A DNA stretch of 64,000 nt, from the NCBI RefSeq assembly GCF_029581395.1, contig NZ_CP121113.1, positions 124,001-188,000 of the forward strand, written 5' to 3'. This stretch comes from Roseinatronobacter sp. S2. Its GTDB lineage: Bacteria > Pseudomonadota > Alphaproteobacteria > Rhodobacterales > Rhodobacteraceae. A program made the position numbers and the translations under genes. Of this stretch, positions 44,466 through 52,905 are shown piece after piece (positions within the stretch are counted from its first letter, which is position 1; the number at the start of each line of letters is the position of its first letter). The notes under the pieces are model-generated. The model saw only the letters and a program-made list of their open reading frames with translations, ran no database searches and was not told where the DNA came from.

Positions 44466-45728
44466 CTAAAGCGCGCGCCAGCCGATATCACGGCGGCAGA
44501 ACCCGTCCGGCCAGTCGATCCTGTCAACCATGTCATAGGCCCGCTGCTGCGCCTGTGCCAGTGTCGTGCCGCGCGCTGTCACGTTCAGAACCCTGCCCCC
44601 ATTGGCCAGAAGCCTGCCATCCGCCCGCACAGTTCCCGCATGGAACACCATGTGAAAGCTGTCCTCAGGGCAGGTATCCACGCCTTTGATCTCGGTATGT
44701 TTGGCATAACCGCCCGGATAGCCTTTTGCTGCCATCACAACTGTCATCGCATGGTCATCGGCCCAGTTCACCTGCATCTGCTCCAACCGCCCGTCGGTGC
44801 AGGCCAGCATCAGGTCCAGTGCCTGCCCGCCAAGGCGCATCATCAGAACCTGACATTCAGGGTCGCCAAAGCGCACGTTATATTCCACCAGTCGCGGCTG
44901 CCCGTCCTTGATCATCAGCCCGACATATAACACACCCTGATAGGGCATGCCGCGCCGCACCATTTCGGCCATTGTCGGGCGCACGATCTGCTCAAGTGCT
45001 GCCTGCGCAATCGCATCACTCAACACTGGCGCAGGGGAATAGGCCCCCATGCCGCCGGTGTTGGGGCCGGTGTCCCCGTCGCCAACGCGCTTGTGATCTT
45101 GCGCGGTGCCTATGGGCAGGCAGGTTTCGCCATCAACCAGCACGAAGAAGCTGGCCTCTTCGCCTTCCATGAATTCCTCGATCACCACTTCAGCGCCGGC
45201 CGCGCCGAATTCACCGCCAAACATGGTGTCAACGGCCTCCAGCGCCTCGGCCCCGGTCATGGCGACAACGACGCCCTTGCCTGCCGCCAGCCCGTCGGCC
45301 TTGATCACAATCGGCGCGCCTTGCTCGCGCACATAGGCCCGCGCGGCATCTGCATCTGTGAAATGCGCATAGCCTGCGGTGGGTGCATTCACCGCTGCGC
45401 AGATTTCCTTGGTAAATGCCTTGGACGCTTCCAGCCGTGCCGCTGCCGCCGACGGGCCGAAACAGGCAATGCCTGCCGCGCGCAAGCGGTCGCCCACCCC
45501 TGCGGCCAGGGGCGCTTCGGGACCAATGACCACGAAATCAATCGCCGTTTCTTCGCAAAATGCCACAACTGCGCTGCCATCATTGATGTCCAGTGCCGCG
45601 CATTCGGCAATCGCATCCATGCCCGCATTTCCCGGCGCACAGATCAGCCGGTCGCATTTGGGGTTTTGCATGATTGCCCAAGCCAGCGCATGTTCACGCC
45701 CGCCACTGCCCAACACCAGAATATTCAT
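44466..45728 (-). CDS. purD: Phosphoribosylamine-glycine ligase
   Basis: 420 residues, the normal length. N-terminal MNILVLGSGGREHALAW binds phosphoribosylamine. The ATP-grasp core includes PIVIKADGLAAGKGV and GVLYVGLMI, with VRFGDPECQ near the metal site. It makes glycinamide ribonucleotide in purine synthesis. Start: ATG at 45728 follows GAGAGGGCAGCA. It is divergent from xseA with 53 bp between. Confidence 0.96.
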   Translation of the reverse strand: MNILVLGSGGREHALAWAIMQNPKCDRLICAPGNAGMDAIAECAALDINDGSAVVAFCEETAIDFVVIGPEAPLAAGVGDRLRAAGIACFGPSAAAARLEASKAFTKEICAAVNAPTAGYAHFTDADAARAYVREQGAPIVIKADGLAAGKGVVVAMTGAEALEAVDTMFGGEFGAAGAEVVIEEFMEGEEASFFVLVDGETCLPIGTAQDHKRVGDGDTGPNTGGMGAYSPAPVLSDAIAQAALEQIVRPTMAEMVRRGMPYQGVLYVGLMIKDGQPRLVEYNVRFGDPECQVLMMRLGGQALDLMLACTDGRLEQMQVNWADDHAMTVVMAAKGYPGGYAKHTEIKGVDTCPEDSFHMVFHAGTVRADGRLLANGGRVLNVTARGTTLAQAQQRAYDMVDRIDWPDGFCRRDIGWRAL

Positions 45729-45781
45729 TGCTGCCCTCTCTTGGCCTTTGCGCTGTTGCGTTCTAGGGTGCCTTTGCCCCC

Positions 45782-47215
45782 ATGACAAGCAATGGCACTG
45801 CAATGGACCTGATAGACGAACCGCCCAGCAACACCCCCGAATTTTCCGTGTCCGAGATTTCAGGCGCAGTCAAACGTGTGCTGGAAGGGGAATTCGGGCG
45901 CGTGCGGGTGCGTGGCGAAGTGGGCCGCGTGATGGTGGCGCGCACAGGGCATATGTACTTCGACCTGAAAGACGACCGCGCCGTGATTGCCAGTGTCAGC
46001 TGGAAGGGGCAGGTCGCGCGCATGGCCGTCAAACCCGAAGAGGGGATGGAGGTGATCGCCACAGGCCGCCTGACCACCTTCGCGCCGCAATCGAAATACC
46101 AGCTACAGGTCGAAAGCATTGAACCCGCAGGCGCGGGCGCGCTGATGGCCATGCTGGAAAAACGCAAGGCCGCGCTGGCCGCCGAAGGGTTGTTTGGCGC
46201 GGACCGCAAACAGCGCCTGCCCTATCTGCCGCGCGTCATCGGGGTTGTCACATCCCCGCAAGGGGCTGTGATTCGCGACATCCTGCACCGGCTGCGTGAC
46301 CGGTTTGGCGTGCATGTGCTGGTCTGGCCGGTCGCGGTGCAGGGGCAGGCTTGCGCACCCGAAGTGGCGCGCGCCATCAAGGGGTTCAACGCCCTGCCCC
46401 ATGACGGCCCTGTGCCACGCCCCGATGTGCTGATCGTGGCGCGCGGTGGGGGATCTATCGAAGATTTATGGGGGTTCAACGAAGAAATTGTCGTGCGCAC
46501 CGCCGCCGACAGCCAGATCCCGCTGATTTCCGCCGTGGGCCATGAAACCGACACCACGCTGATTGATTATGCCGCCGACCAACGCGCGCCAACGCCCACG
46601 GCTGCTGCCGAAATCGCGGTCCCTGTGCATGCCGATCTGATGGCCCATCTGGCCAATCTGGACGCAAGGCTGATCCGTTCTGGCGGGCAGGCCATTTCCC
46701 AACGCCAGCAACGCCTGCGCGATGTTGCGCGCGCCCTGCCCCGTGCCGACACATTGCTGGCCCCTGCGGTGCAACGGTTTGACCAATGGGCAGAACGCTT
46801 CCCCGGATCATTGCGCGCCGCCCTTCACAGCAAGACACAGGAATTGCGCGGCATTGCAGCCGGGCTGCGCGCCGGTTCCATCACCCAGCAGATCGACAAG
46901 GGCCGCGACCAGCTGGCCGAACGCACGGGCCGCGCAACCCGCGCAGTCACCAACACGCTTGAACGACAGACCGCGCAACTGGCCGCGCTGGAACGGCTGC
47001 GCCAGTCACTTGGCTATCCCGCGACAGTGCAGCGCGGCTATGCTGTGGTGCGCGATGATGCAGGCGCGGTGCTGACCTCTGCGCAAGCGGCGGGCCGCAA
47101 ACCGGCGTTGCAGATCGAGTTTTCGGATGGCGCCCTCGACGTGCTGCCCCGCAAACCCGACAAAACAACAAAACCAAAACCCCCGGCCCCGCCGCAGCAG
47201 GGGGATTTGTTCTGA
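45782..47215 (+). CDS. xseA: Exodeoxyribonuclease VII large subunit
   Basis: 477 residues: OB-fold (about 18-115, EFGRVRVRGEVGRV and GHMYFDLKDDRA). The catalytic domain has GVVTSPQGAVIRDI, ARGGGSIEDLWGFNEE and AVGHETDTTLIDYAAD, then a long coiled-coil region and a basic Pro/Lys tail. It degrades single-stranded DNA with XseB, which is not in the window. The ATG at 45782 and one at 45803 are both possible, as neither has a strong ribosome site. Confidence 0.95.
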   Translation: MTSNGTAMDLIDEPPSNTPEFSVSEISGAVKRVLEGEFGRVRVRGEVGRVMVARTGHMYFDLKDDRAVIASVSWKGQVARMAVKPEEGMEVIATGRLTTFAPQSKYQLQVESIEPAGAGALMAMLEKRKAALAAEGLFGADRKQRLPYLPRVIGVVTSPQGAVIRDILHRLRDRFGVHVLVWPVAVQGQACAPEVARAIKGFNALPHDGPVPRPDVLIVARGGGSIEDLWGFNEEIVVRTAADSQIPLISAVGHETDTTLIDYAADQRAPTPTAAAEIAVPVHADLMAHLANLDARLIRSGGQAISQRQQRLRDVARALPRADTLLAPAVQRFDQWAERFPGSLRAALHSKTQELRGIAAGLRAGSITQQIDKGRDQLAERTGRATRAVTNTLERQTAQLAALERLRQSLGYPATVQRGYAVVRDDAGAVLTSAQAAGRKPALQIEFSDGALDVLPRKPDKTTKPKPPAPPQQGDLF

Positions 47216-47254
47216 TACCTGCGGCCCCTGTCTGAACAGCACAGATCAGGCTTT

Positions 47255-47277
47255 CATCTTGCCGAAAATACTCGGGG
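47255..47277 (-). repeat. Short conserved intergenic motif, copy 1
   Basis: The minus strand reads CCCCGAGTATTTTCGGCAAG followed by ATG. Almost the same sequence occurs at 60903-60928 on the plus strand. This copy lies 40 bp after the xseA stop with no stable hairpin before it. Confidence 0.6.
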
Positions 47278-47354
47278 AGCAATGGCTATTGAAAGATCAG
47301 GTCAGGCGGAATGACAAGGCTGGACGAATCCGGCCTGAAGCTGTCGTTGTCCGC

Positions 47355-47560
47355 TTGGATAAAGCCCGCGCCATCGGTGGGCCGGGGTCTGCCGGTCCGA
47401 CGCCAGTGAAGTTCACTTTATGCGGGCTGCATACTCCCAAGATCATAGGCTTGGCCTGCCATCAGCCAAATCGGCAGGCCGCAGGACGGCCCGCCGATGG
47501 CGTGGGCCACCTTCGGCCTTTGCTCCGCGCCCTTATCCATAACCCAACCACCCGCAAACC
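47355..47560 (+). repeat. Intergenic nested-inverted-repeat element, copy C
   Basis: Third copy. It opens GGATAAAGCCCGCGCCATCG and contains the intact near-palindrome AGTGAAGTTCACT, the inner pair GGCCTGCC/GGCAGGCC, and the closing arm GGCCCGCCGATGGCG. It ends GCGCCCTTATCC followed by an ACCCAACCACC flank related to copies A and D. It lies in the convergent gap between xseA and the secreted-protein gene. The other 170 bp of the gap hold only the short motif at 47255. Confidence 0.8.
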
Positions 47561-47588
47561 GGCCATGCAACCTGACCGGATCACCCGT

Positions 47589-48011
47589 TCAGACACCCAC
47601 TTCCGGGCCGGGGCAGATCAACGGGCGGGGGCTGTTTTCGACCTCGTAAAGTTCGGTATCGGAACTGTCGCCCATGAAACGGGCATTCAGCCCCCGGTCA
47701 CTGCGCCAGAAAATCCAGCAATGCTCGGACTCTGGCGCGTCATCATAGACAAAGCAAATCTGTTCATCACGCGGGAACCAATGCCCCTCGCGGCACTGAT
47801 CGCCGATAAAGGCCCAGATCGTGCGGCGTCCGGGGCGGAATTCCTCGATACCATAGGGCGCGCCACCGGACCCGAACGTCAGCGTGCGTCCCGTGACATA
47901 GGCTTCAAATTCCTCGGCGCTCATCGGGGTTTGCGCGACCGCTGGCAGGGCCGGAAACATCAGCGCCAGCGCAACCAGCGCGCCGCGCATATGACCTGTG
48001 ATCATGTTCAT
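47589..48011 (-). CDS. Small secreted protein, conserved hypothetical
   Basis: 140 residues. The signal peptide (about 8-27, ending AVAQ) is followed by a Trp/Glu-rich mature domain with MSAEEFEAYVTGRTLTFG, REGHWFP and CWIFWRSD and three or four cysteines that may pair. No enzyme motif. Its GGAGG ribosome site lies inside the last codons of alkB and its ATG directly follows that stop, so it is coupled to alkB. It may be a periplasmic helper or unrelated; nothing decides. Confidence 0.75.
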   Translation of the reverse strand: MNMITGHMRGALVALALMFPALPAVAQTPMSAEEFEAYVTGRTLTFGSGGAPYGIEEFRPGRRTIWAFIGDQCREGHWFPRDEQICFVYDDAPESEHCWIFWRSDRGLNARFMGDSSDTELYEVENSPRPLICPGPEVGV

Positions 48012-49055
48012 CTACGCCTCCGTTGCGGTTTGCGCGCGGGCCAGAACCCTGTCCACACGCTTGTCCATCAGCTTGAACCACAAGGCGGGCACCAGCGCAA
48101 CAATCCCCATCGCAGGTAACGAATACGGCAAGACCGGATGATCATCCGGCAGGCGCAGCGCCGGATAAATGCGCTGCGGGTTCGCATGATGGTCGGAATG
48201 GCGCGATGCATTCACCATCATATAGGACGAAAACCAATGCGGGCTGTTCCAGCTATGGTGGCTGGCCTGCGGCTCGAAACTGCCATCCGGCAATTTGCGC
48301 CGCGCAAGCCCGTAATGTTGCAAATAATCCACCATGGCCAGTTGCGACTGCGCATAAAAGCACAGCCCCAGATAGGCCAGCACGCCCCCCCAGCCAAACA
48401 CCAGCGCAAAGACCACCAGAATCGCAAGCCCCCCGCACACATATTCCACATAAGGGTTCATGCGCCCAGAGCGCGCGGCGCGATCCGCCTCGATACGGTA
48501 GCCGCGCGTGAAACTGCCCACCCATCCGCGCAGGAAATAGCGGTAGAAACTGCGCCCCTTGGGTGGGAAATTCGGGTCCAAGGGCGTGGACACATGCACA
48601 TGATGCAACAGCCGGTGCGCCGTGGTGTGATGCCCGTAAAGCATTGAAATATAGACCCACTTACCAAGCGAGAATAAAAACCTGTTGCCACGGTGAATCA
48701 ACTCATGCGCGTTGGAATTGCTGACCTGCCCGAAATACAACCCGAACCCGAAAAACGCAGCCACCCGCTCGCCCGTGCCCAGCCCCGTCAGCCCCGCGAC
48801 CGACATGACCGCAAGCGGCATCAGCGCCAGATGGCTTAGGGCAAGTGCAACCGACAGGCCGTTGGCAGCGGGAAATTCCCCCGCGCCCGCGCCATCAGGG
48901 CCTGCTGTCGGCAATATTTCATCCATCACAAATGCAAAGAACGATGTATAGATCACCGCGACCCACAGCGCCGCACCGCCAGCGACCCCGCCATAGGCCA
49001 GCAATGGCACCGGCGCGAGACTGGCAAGGGCGAAGGGCAGAACCGGAAAACGCAT
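48012..49055 (-). CDS. alkB: Alkane 1-monooxygenase (AlkB family)
   Basis: 347 residues, integral membrane, non-haem di-iron. The histidine boxes are HELIH at 117-121, GHHTTAHRLLHH at 141-152, QHYGL at 246-250 and RHSDHH at 285-290. They match the four conserved AlkB boxes (HE[LM]xH, GHH, EHYGL, RHSDHHA); the box-2 EH is not present in the same form. About six helices. It would hydroxylate terminal C-H bonds of alkanes or related lipids. No rubredoxin or rubredoxin reductase gene is nearby. It is cotranscribed with the secreted protein gene. Confidence 0.88.
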   Translation of the reverse strand: MRFPVLPFALASLAPVPLLAYGGVAGGAALWVAVIYTSFFAFVMDEILPTAGPDGAGAGEFPAANGLSVALALSHLALMPLAVMSVAGLTGLGTGERVAAFFGFGLYFGQVSNSNAHELIHRGNRFLFSLGKWVYISMLYGHHTTAHRLLHHVHVSTPLDPNFPPKGRSFYRYFLRGWVGSFTRGYRIEADRAARSGRMNPYVEYVCGGLAILVVFALVFGWGGVLAYLGLCFYAQSQLAMVDYLQHYGLARRKLPDGSFEPQASHHSWNSPHWFSSYMMVNASRHSDHHANPQRIYPALRLPDDHPVLPYSLPAMGIVALVPALWFKLMDKRVDRVLARAQTATEA

Positions 49056-49129
49056 GACATTCCATCACTTTGAAAACCCTGCACGACAAATAGCATGAAT
49101 TGCCATGGCGCGCAGCCGCGCAAATTGCC

Positions 49130-49870
49130 TCAGGACAGGAAATCCAGCAAATCGGCCAATGCAACCAGTTCGCTGTTGGGTTTGCTCCGCTTGCGGTCGC
49201 GGCGTATCAAGGGGGTGGCCAGAAATGCCACCGGCCTTATCCAACGTGCCATTCTGCGTGCCAGCGGGATAATCTGGCCGTGATCGGCACCGCCATAGGC
49301 CTCAAGCGCCCCGTCTGCGCATGCAGAAATATCGGGGTCATTTTGAAAGATGGAATGCAAGAAGACCAGCAGATCGCGCGCCTGCCGCAGGCGCGACGCG
49401 GTCAGCCGCGCCCCTGCTTCAAGGTCCACAAACCGGATTTCTGCCCTGTTCCAGCAAATATCGCGCAAGCGCGGTCGGCCATGCGACACGCCCATGGTAT
49501 GCAGTTGCGCAAGCGCCACGGCGGCCAATGACAAGACGTGCTGAAATTCGTCAGCGGTGGCACGACGGGCCAGACGGGTCAGGGGTTTGCCCACATCTGC
49601 CAGCACGATCATGTCGGGTGTTTCGGCCAGAACGGACGGCACCGGCACACCTTTGGCTGCAAAAGTCTTCAGGCGCGCCACCTCGCGGCGGAAGGCGACA
49701 GCCCCGTTGCCTTTTTGCAACCTGAACCGCAGCGGGGTCACTTCCGCGCGTTTGATCCAGTAACGCGCGCCATTATGCTTCAGCTTCGTCACCCGCGCGT
49801 GCGGCACTTTCTGCGCGGCGCGCAGAAGTTCAGCCGCATCTGGCGCGCTATGGGGGGTGGGGTTGGTCAT
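49130..49870 (-). CDS. Protein kinase-like fold, InaA/Kdo-kinase type, probable phosphotransferase
   Basis: 246 residues. An N-lobe lysine is in ARYWIKRAE and a Glu in VAFRREVARLKTF. The catalytic loop reads SHGRPRLRDICW, where the usual D of HxD is missing but a later Asp is present, and the metal Asp is in FVDLEAGA. A basic C-terminus ends the protein. This is the lipopolysaccharide-kinase InaA-like group, often acting on the envelope. The divergent catalytic loop makes activity uncertain. It stands alone between alkB and the divergent ftsY. Confidence 0.7.
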   Translation of the reverse strand: MTNPTPHSAPDAAELLRAAQKVPHARVTKLKHNGARYWIKRAEVTPLRFRLQKGNGAVAFRREVARLKTFAAKGVPVPSVLAETPDMIVLADVGKPLTRLARRATADEFQHVLSLAAVALAQLHTMGVSHGRPRLRDICWNRAEIRFVDLEAGARLTASRLRQARDLLVFLHSIFQNDPDISACADGALEAYGGADHGQIIPLARRMARWIRPVAFLATPLIRRDRKRSKPNSELVALADLLDFLS

Positions 49871-49990
49871 GCTGCCTATTGGACTGACGGGCCGTCGTGG
49901 TCAAGCGGGCCGGTGCAATCACTTTCCAATCCGGCACGCTTGGGTTAGCAGGTATATGGCGATGCGCGCACAGGCACCAAGGGGTTTGCG

Positions 49991-51049
49991 ATGTCTTTTT
50001 TCAAAAAACTGAAAGAGCGGATGTTCAAATCCTCGTCCAAACTGGACGAGGGGCTGGAATCCCTGATCGACGACACCGCAGAACAGCATCCCGACCCGTC
50101 TGATTCCCCCGATACCGCGCCGCCTGCGCAACAAGGCAGCAGCGACACCCCGCCCGCCCCCGCCAAGCCCGGATTGCTGGGCCGGTTTCTGGGCCGCAGC
50201 GATGCGCCGCGCCGCGAACTTGACGATGACATGCTGGAAGCGCTGGAAGATGTGCTGATTCAGGCCGATATGGGCGTGGACACGGCCATGCGCGTGACCG
50301 CCAATCTGGCCGAGGGGCATATGGGCCGCAAACTGTCCGTGGCCGAGATCAAGGGCCTTCTGGCCGATGAGATTACCCGCATCATGGACCCTGTCGCGCG
50401 CCCCCTGCCGCTTTATCCTGCGCGCCCGCAGGTGGTGCTGGTGGTGGGCGTGAATGGGGCGGGCAAGACCACCACCATCGGCAAACTGGCCAGCCAGTTG
50501 CGCGGCGCGGGCAAATCCGTGATGATTGCGGCAGGTGACACATTTCGCGCCGCCGCCGTGGAACAGCTTCAGGTCTGGGGGGAACGCGCGGGCGTGCCTG
50601 TGCTGACCGCGCCGGAAGGATCGGACCCTGCCAGCCTTGCCTATGACGCGCTGGCACGCGCCAGGGCCGAGGGCATTGACCTGTTGATGATTGACACCGC
50701 AGGACGGTTGCAAAACCGCGCGGATTTGATGGAAGAACTGGCCAAAATCTTGCGCGTGCTGCGTAAACTGGACCCCGATGCGCCGCATAACACCCTTTTG
50801 GTGCTGGATGCGACGACAGGGCAGAACGCCCTGAATCAGGTCGAGATATTCCAGAAACTGGCCAATGTATCAGGGCTGATCATGACAAAACTGGACGGCA
50901 CAGCGCGCGGCGGGGCGCTGGTGGCACTGGCGGACCGTTTCGGGCTGCCCATTCATGCCATCGGCGTGGGCGAGCAGATTGACGACCTGCAACCCTTTGA
51001 TCCGGCAGAATTTGCGGCGGCACTGGTGGGAACACAACTCGACGACTAG
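49991..51049 (+). CDS. ftsY: Signal recognition particle receptor FtsY
   Basis: 352 residues. A short acidic/Pro-rich A domain (about 1-75) starts with an amphipathic MSFFKKLKERMFKS that may touch the membrane. The NG domain follows, with GVNGAGKT (153-160), DTFRAAAVEQ, DTAGR (235-239) and TKLDGTARGG (299-308). It receives SRP-ribosome complexes at the inner membrane. It is divergent from the kinase-like gene. Confidence 0.96.
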   Translation: MSFFKKLKERMFKSSSKLDEGLESLIDDTAEQHPDPSDSPDTAPPAQQGSSDTPPAPAKPGLLGRFLGRSDAPRRELDDDMLEALEDVLIQADMGVDTAMRVTANLAEGHMGRKLSVAEIKGLLADEITRIMDPVARPLPLYPARPQVVLVVGVNGAGKTTTIGKLASQLRGAGKSVMIAAGDTFRAAAVEQLQVWGERAGVPVLTAPEGSDPASLAYDALARARAEGIDLLMIDTAGRLQNRADLMEELAKILRVLRKLDPDAPHNTLLVLDATTGQNALNQVEIFQKLANVSGLIMTKLDGTARGGALVALADRFGLPIHAIGVGEQIDDLQPFDPAEFAAALVGTQLDD

Positions 51050-51054
51050 GCCGT

Positions 51055-51285
51055 GTTGAAACATCCGGTTGGGTGGTAGGGGACGTTGGCGCTATGGATA
51101 AAGCCCGCGCCAGCGGTGGGCCGGGTTTTGCCGGTCCGACGCCAGTGAAGTTCACTTTATGCCGGCTGCATACCCCTTACTTAAATCGCTTGGCCTGCCA
51201 TCAGCCAAATCGGCAGGCCGCGGGACGGCCCACCGATGGCGCGGCGGGCTGCGCCCTTGATTCCGCGCCTTGGGAACTCTCAACG
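51055..51285 (+). repeat. Intergenic nested-inverted-repeat element, copy D
   Basis: Fourth copy. It opens with GTTGAAACATCCGGTTGGGT, the exact complement of the end of copy A, then GGGACGTTGGCG and AAGCCCGCGCCAGCGG. The near-palindrome AGTGAAGTTCACT and inner pair GGCCTGCC/GGCAGGCC are intact, and it closes CGGCCCACCGATGGCGCGG. It begins 6 bp after the ftsY stop, in the convergent gap before yqgE. Frames through it (for example at 51073) are not regarded as genes. Confidence 0.8.
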
Positions 51286-51342
51286 CTCCCTCAGCGCCCC
51301 CCCCACCCCGCCGATCGCAGGGCGTCATGATCCTGTCAGCCC

Positions 51343-51927
51343 TTATGCGTGGCCTATGCGCCCTGACAGCATGCGCGGGTCAACGCCGATACTGCGCAGC
51401 GTTTTGTCCCATTTTTCGCCGTCCGGCGTGGCAAACAGCAAATCGGGGTCAGCGTCGGCCAGCAACCAGCCGCCGGAATGCAGTTCCCGCTCCAGCTGTT
51501 CAGCCCCCCAACCGGCATATCCCAGTGCAGCGATTGCATGGGCTGGTCCCTGTCCCCGCGCCATGCCTGCCAGAACATCGCTGGATGTTGTCAGAACAAG
51601 CCCGTCCATGACCTGAACACTGCCATCCGCGCTGAAATAATCCTGCGAATGCAGCACAAACCCGCGACCGGTTTCGACCGGACCGCCAAAATGAACCGGC
51701 CCGTCGGCAACCTCGCCACCATCGGCAAGCCCCGAATGCGCACCCGCGCCCGCAAGTTGCAGGTGATGTGCCAGTTTCTGGATCGTCAGGTCCGGCAGGG
51801 GCTTGTTGATGATCAGCCCCATCGTGCCTTCACCGGATTGCGCGCACAGAAAAACCACAGCATGCGCGAAACGCGGATCAGGCATTGCGGGTGTTGCAAT
51901 CAGAAGTTTTCCGGTCAGGCTGGCCAT
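51343..51927 (-). CDS. yqgE: YqgE/AlgH family protein (DUF179)
   Basis: 194 residues, the family's usual length. It has LTGKLLIATPAMPDPRFAHA, CAQSGEGTMGLIINKPL, VHFGGPVETGRGFVLHS and a C-terminal AGWGAEQLERELHSGGWL, all diagnostic. Function is not established; AlgH was described as an alginate regulator in Pseudomonas. It is divergent from the DsbD-N-like gene. Confidence 0.94.
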   Translation of the reverse strand: MASLTGKLLIATPAMPDPRFAHAVVFLCAQSGEGTMGLIINKPLPDLTIQKLAHHLQLAGAGAHSGLADGGEVADGPVHFGGPVETGRGFVLHSQDYFSADGSVQVMDGLVLTTSSDVLAGMARGQGPAHAIAALGYAGWGAEQLERELHSGGWLLADADPDLLFATPDGEKWDKTLRSIGVDPRMLSGRIGHA

Positions 51928-52083
51928 TGGTCACAATCTTAACATCTTGAATTTTACAATGCCCAGCTTCAAAGGCGTTGCCAAGCGAAAGAACCGGACA
52001 AGCATGACACGAAGATGTCACAGCCGCTTGTGGTCGCTGATTTGTGACTTCCGTTTCAGCGCCGAACAGGGAATCTAGATCAC

Positions 52084-52905
52084 ATGAACATAAATTCCCC
52101 GCTCCGTGCTGCAGCACTTGCCGCCGCCTTGCTGTCGCCATTCGCGGCGCAATCGCAAAGCCCCGTTCCGTCAGATCTGGTTCAGGCCGGAATACGTTCG
52201 GGGTGGAAGACCGATTCGGGGACATATATCGCCGCCTTGCATCTGAAACTGTCACCCGACTGGATCACCTATTGGCGTCATCCCGGCGAAAGCGGTATCG
52301 CGCCGCGGCTGGACTGGGCTGCATCATCCAATCTGGAACAGGTCCGCATTCATTGGCCTGAACCGCAACTGTTTCAGAAATCGGGGTATAACAGCATCGG
52401 CTATGCAGATGAACTTGTCCTGCCGGTTGAACTGACGCCCACCGATCCGGGCGCCCCCATCAGTTTTGATGCCACCCTAAGCATTGGCGTGTGCGACGAC
52501 ATTTGCGTGCCTGTCGATCTGCGGGTGCAGACCACGCTGAATGGCGGCGGGCAGCATGACACCATTATCGCAAGCGCGCTGACCCGCAGGCCCGGCACGG
52601 CCCGTGCTGCGGGCTTGCGCGGATTAAGCTGCGAATTTGACACCGACAAACGCGGCCTGCGGCTAAGTGTGAACATGGATATCCCCAACACCGGCAACCG
52701 CGAATTCCTGTTGGTGGAATTGCCCGGTCAGGGGTTGCGCGGGCACATCCTGCCATCGCACCGCAATGGTGGAACCATTACCGGCCAGACCAGACTGCGT
52801 TCGAAATCAGGACAGGTGGGTGCGGTCGACCGCTCGGCGGTCAGGGTCAGCCTTGTCAGCGAGAATGGAACGCTTAGTCATCAGGGCTGCTCGCTCGCGC
52901 CGTGA
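52084..52905 (+). CDS. Periplasmic DsbD N-terminal (alpha) domain-like protein
   Basis: 273 residues. A signal peptide (about 1-24) precedes an immunoglobulin-like DsbD-alpha domain at about 28-150. It contains YWRHPGESGIAPRLDW and the redox pair Cys-x3-Cys in IGVCDDICVP. A second beta domain (about 165-270) has further cysteines. There is no membrane domain or thioredoxin-like gamma domain, so it is a stand-alone form that must get electrons from another CcdA/DsbD-type protein. Its last 25 bp overlap the 3' end of the convergent RND gene. Confidence 0.8.
   Translation: MNINSPLRAAALAAALLSPFAAQSQSPVPSDLVQAGIRSGWKTDSGTYIAALHLKLSPDWITYWRHPGESGIAPRLDWAASSNLEQVRIHWPEPQLFQKSGYNSIGYADELVLPVELTPTDPGAPISFDATLSIGVCDDICVPVDLRVQTTLNGGGQHDTIIASALTRRPGTARAAGLRGLSCEFDTDKRGLRLSVNMDIPNTGNREFLLVELPGQGLRGHILPSHRNGGTITGQTRLRSKSGQVGAVDRSAVRVSLVSENGTLSHQGCSLAP

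Noticed and set aside
51073..51330. Possible 85-residue protein after ftsY, similar to frames at 44173 and 62822
   Set aside because: Shared peptide pieces come from the repeat element read in either direction; no ribosome site and no consistent frame.
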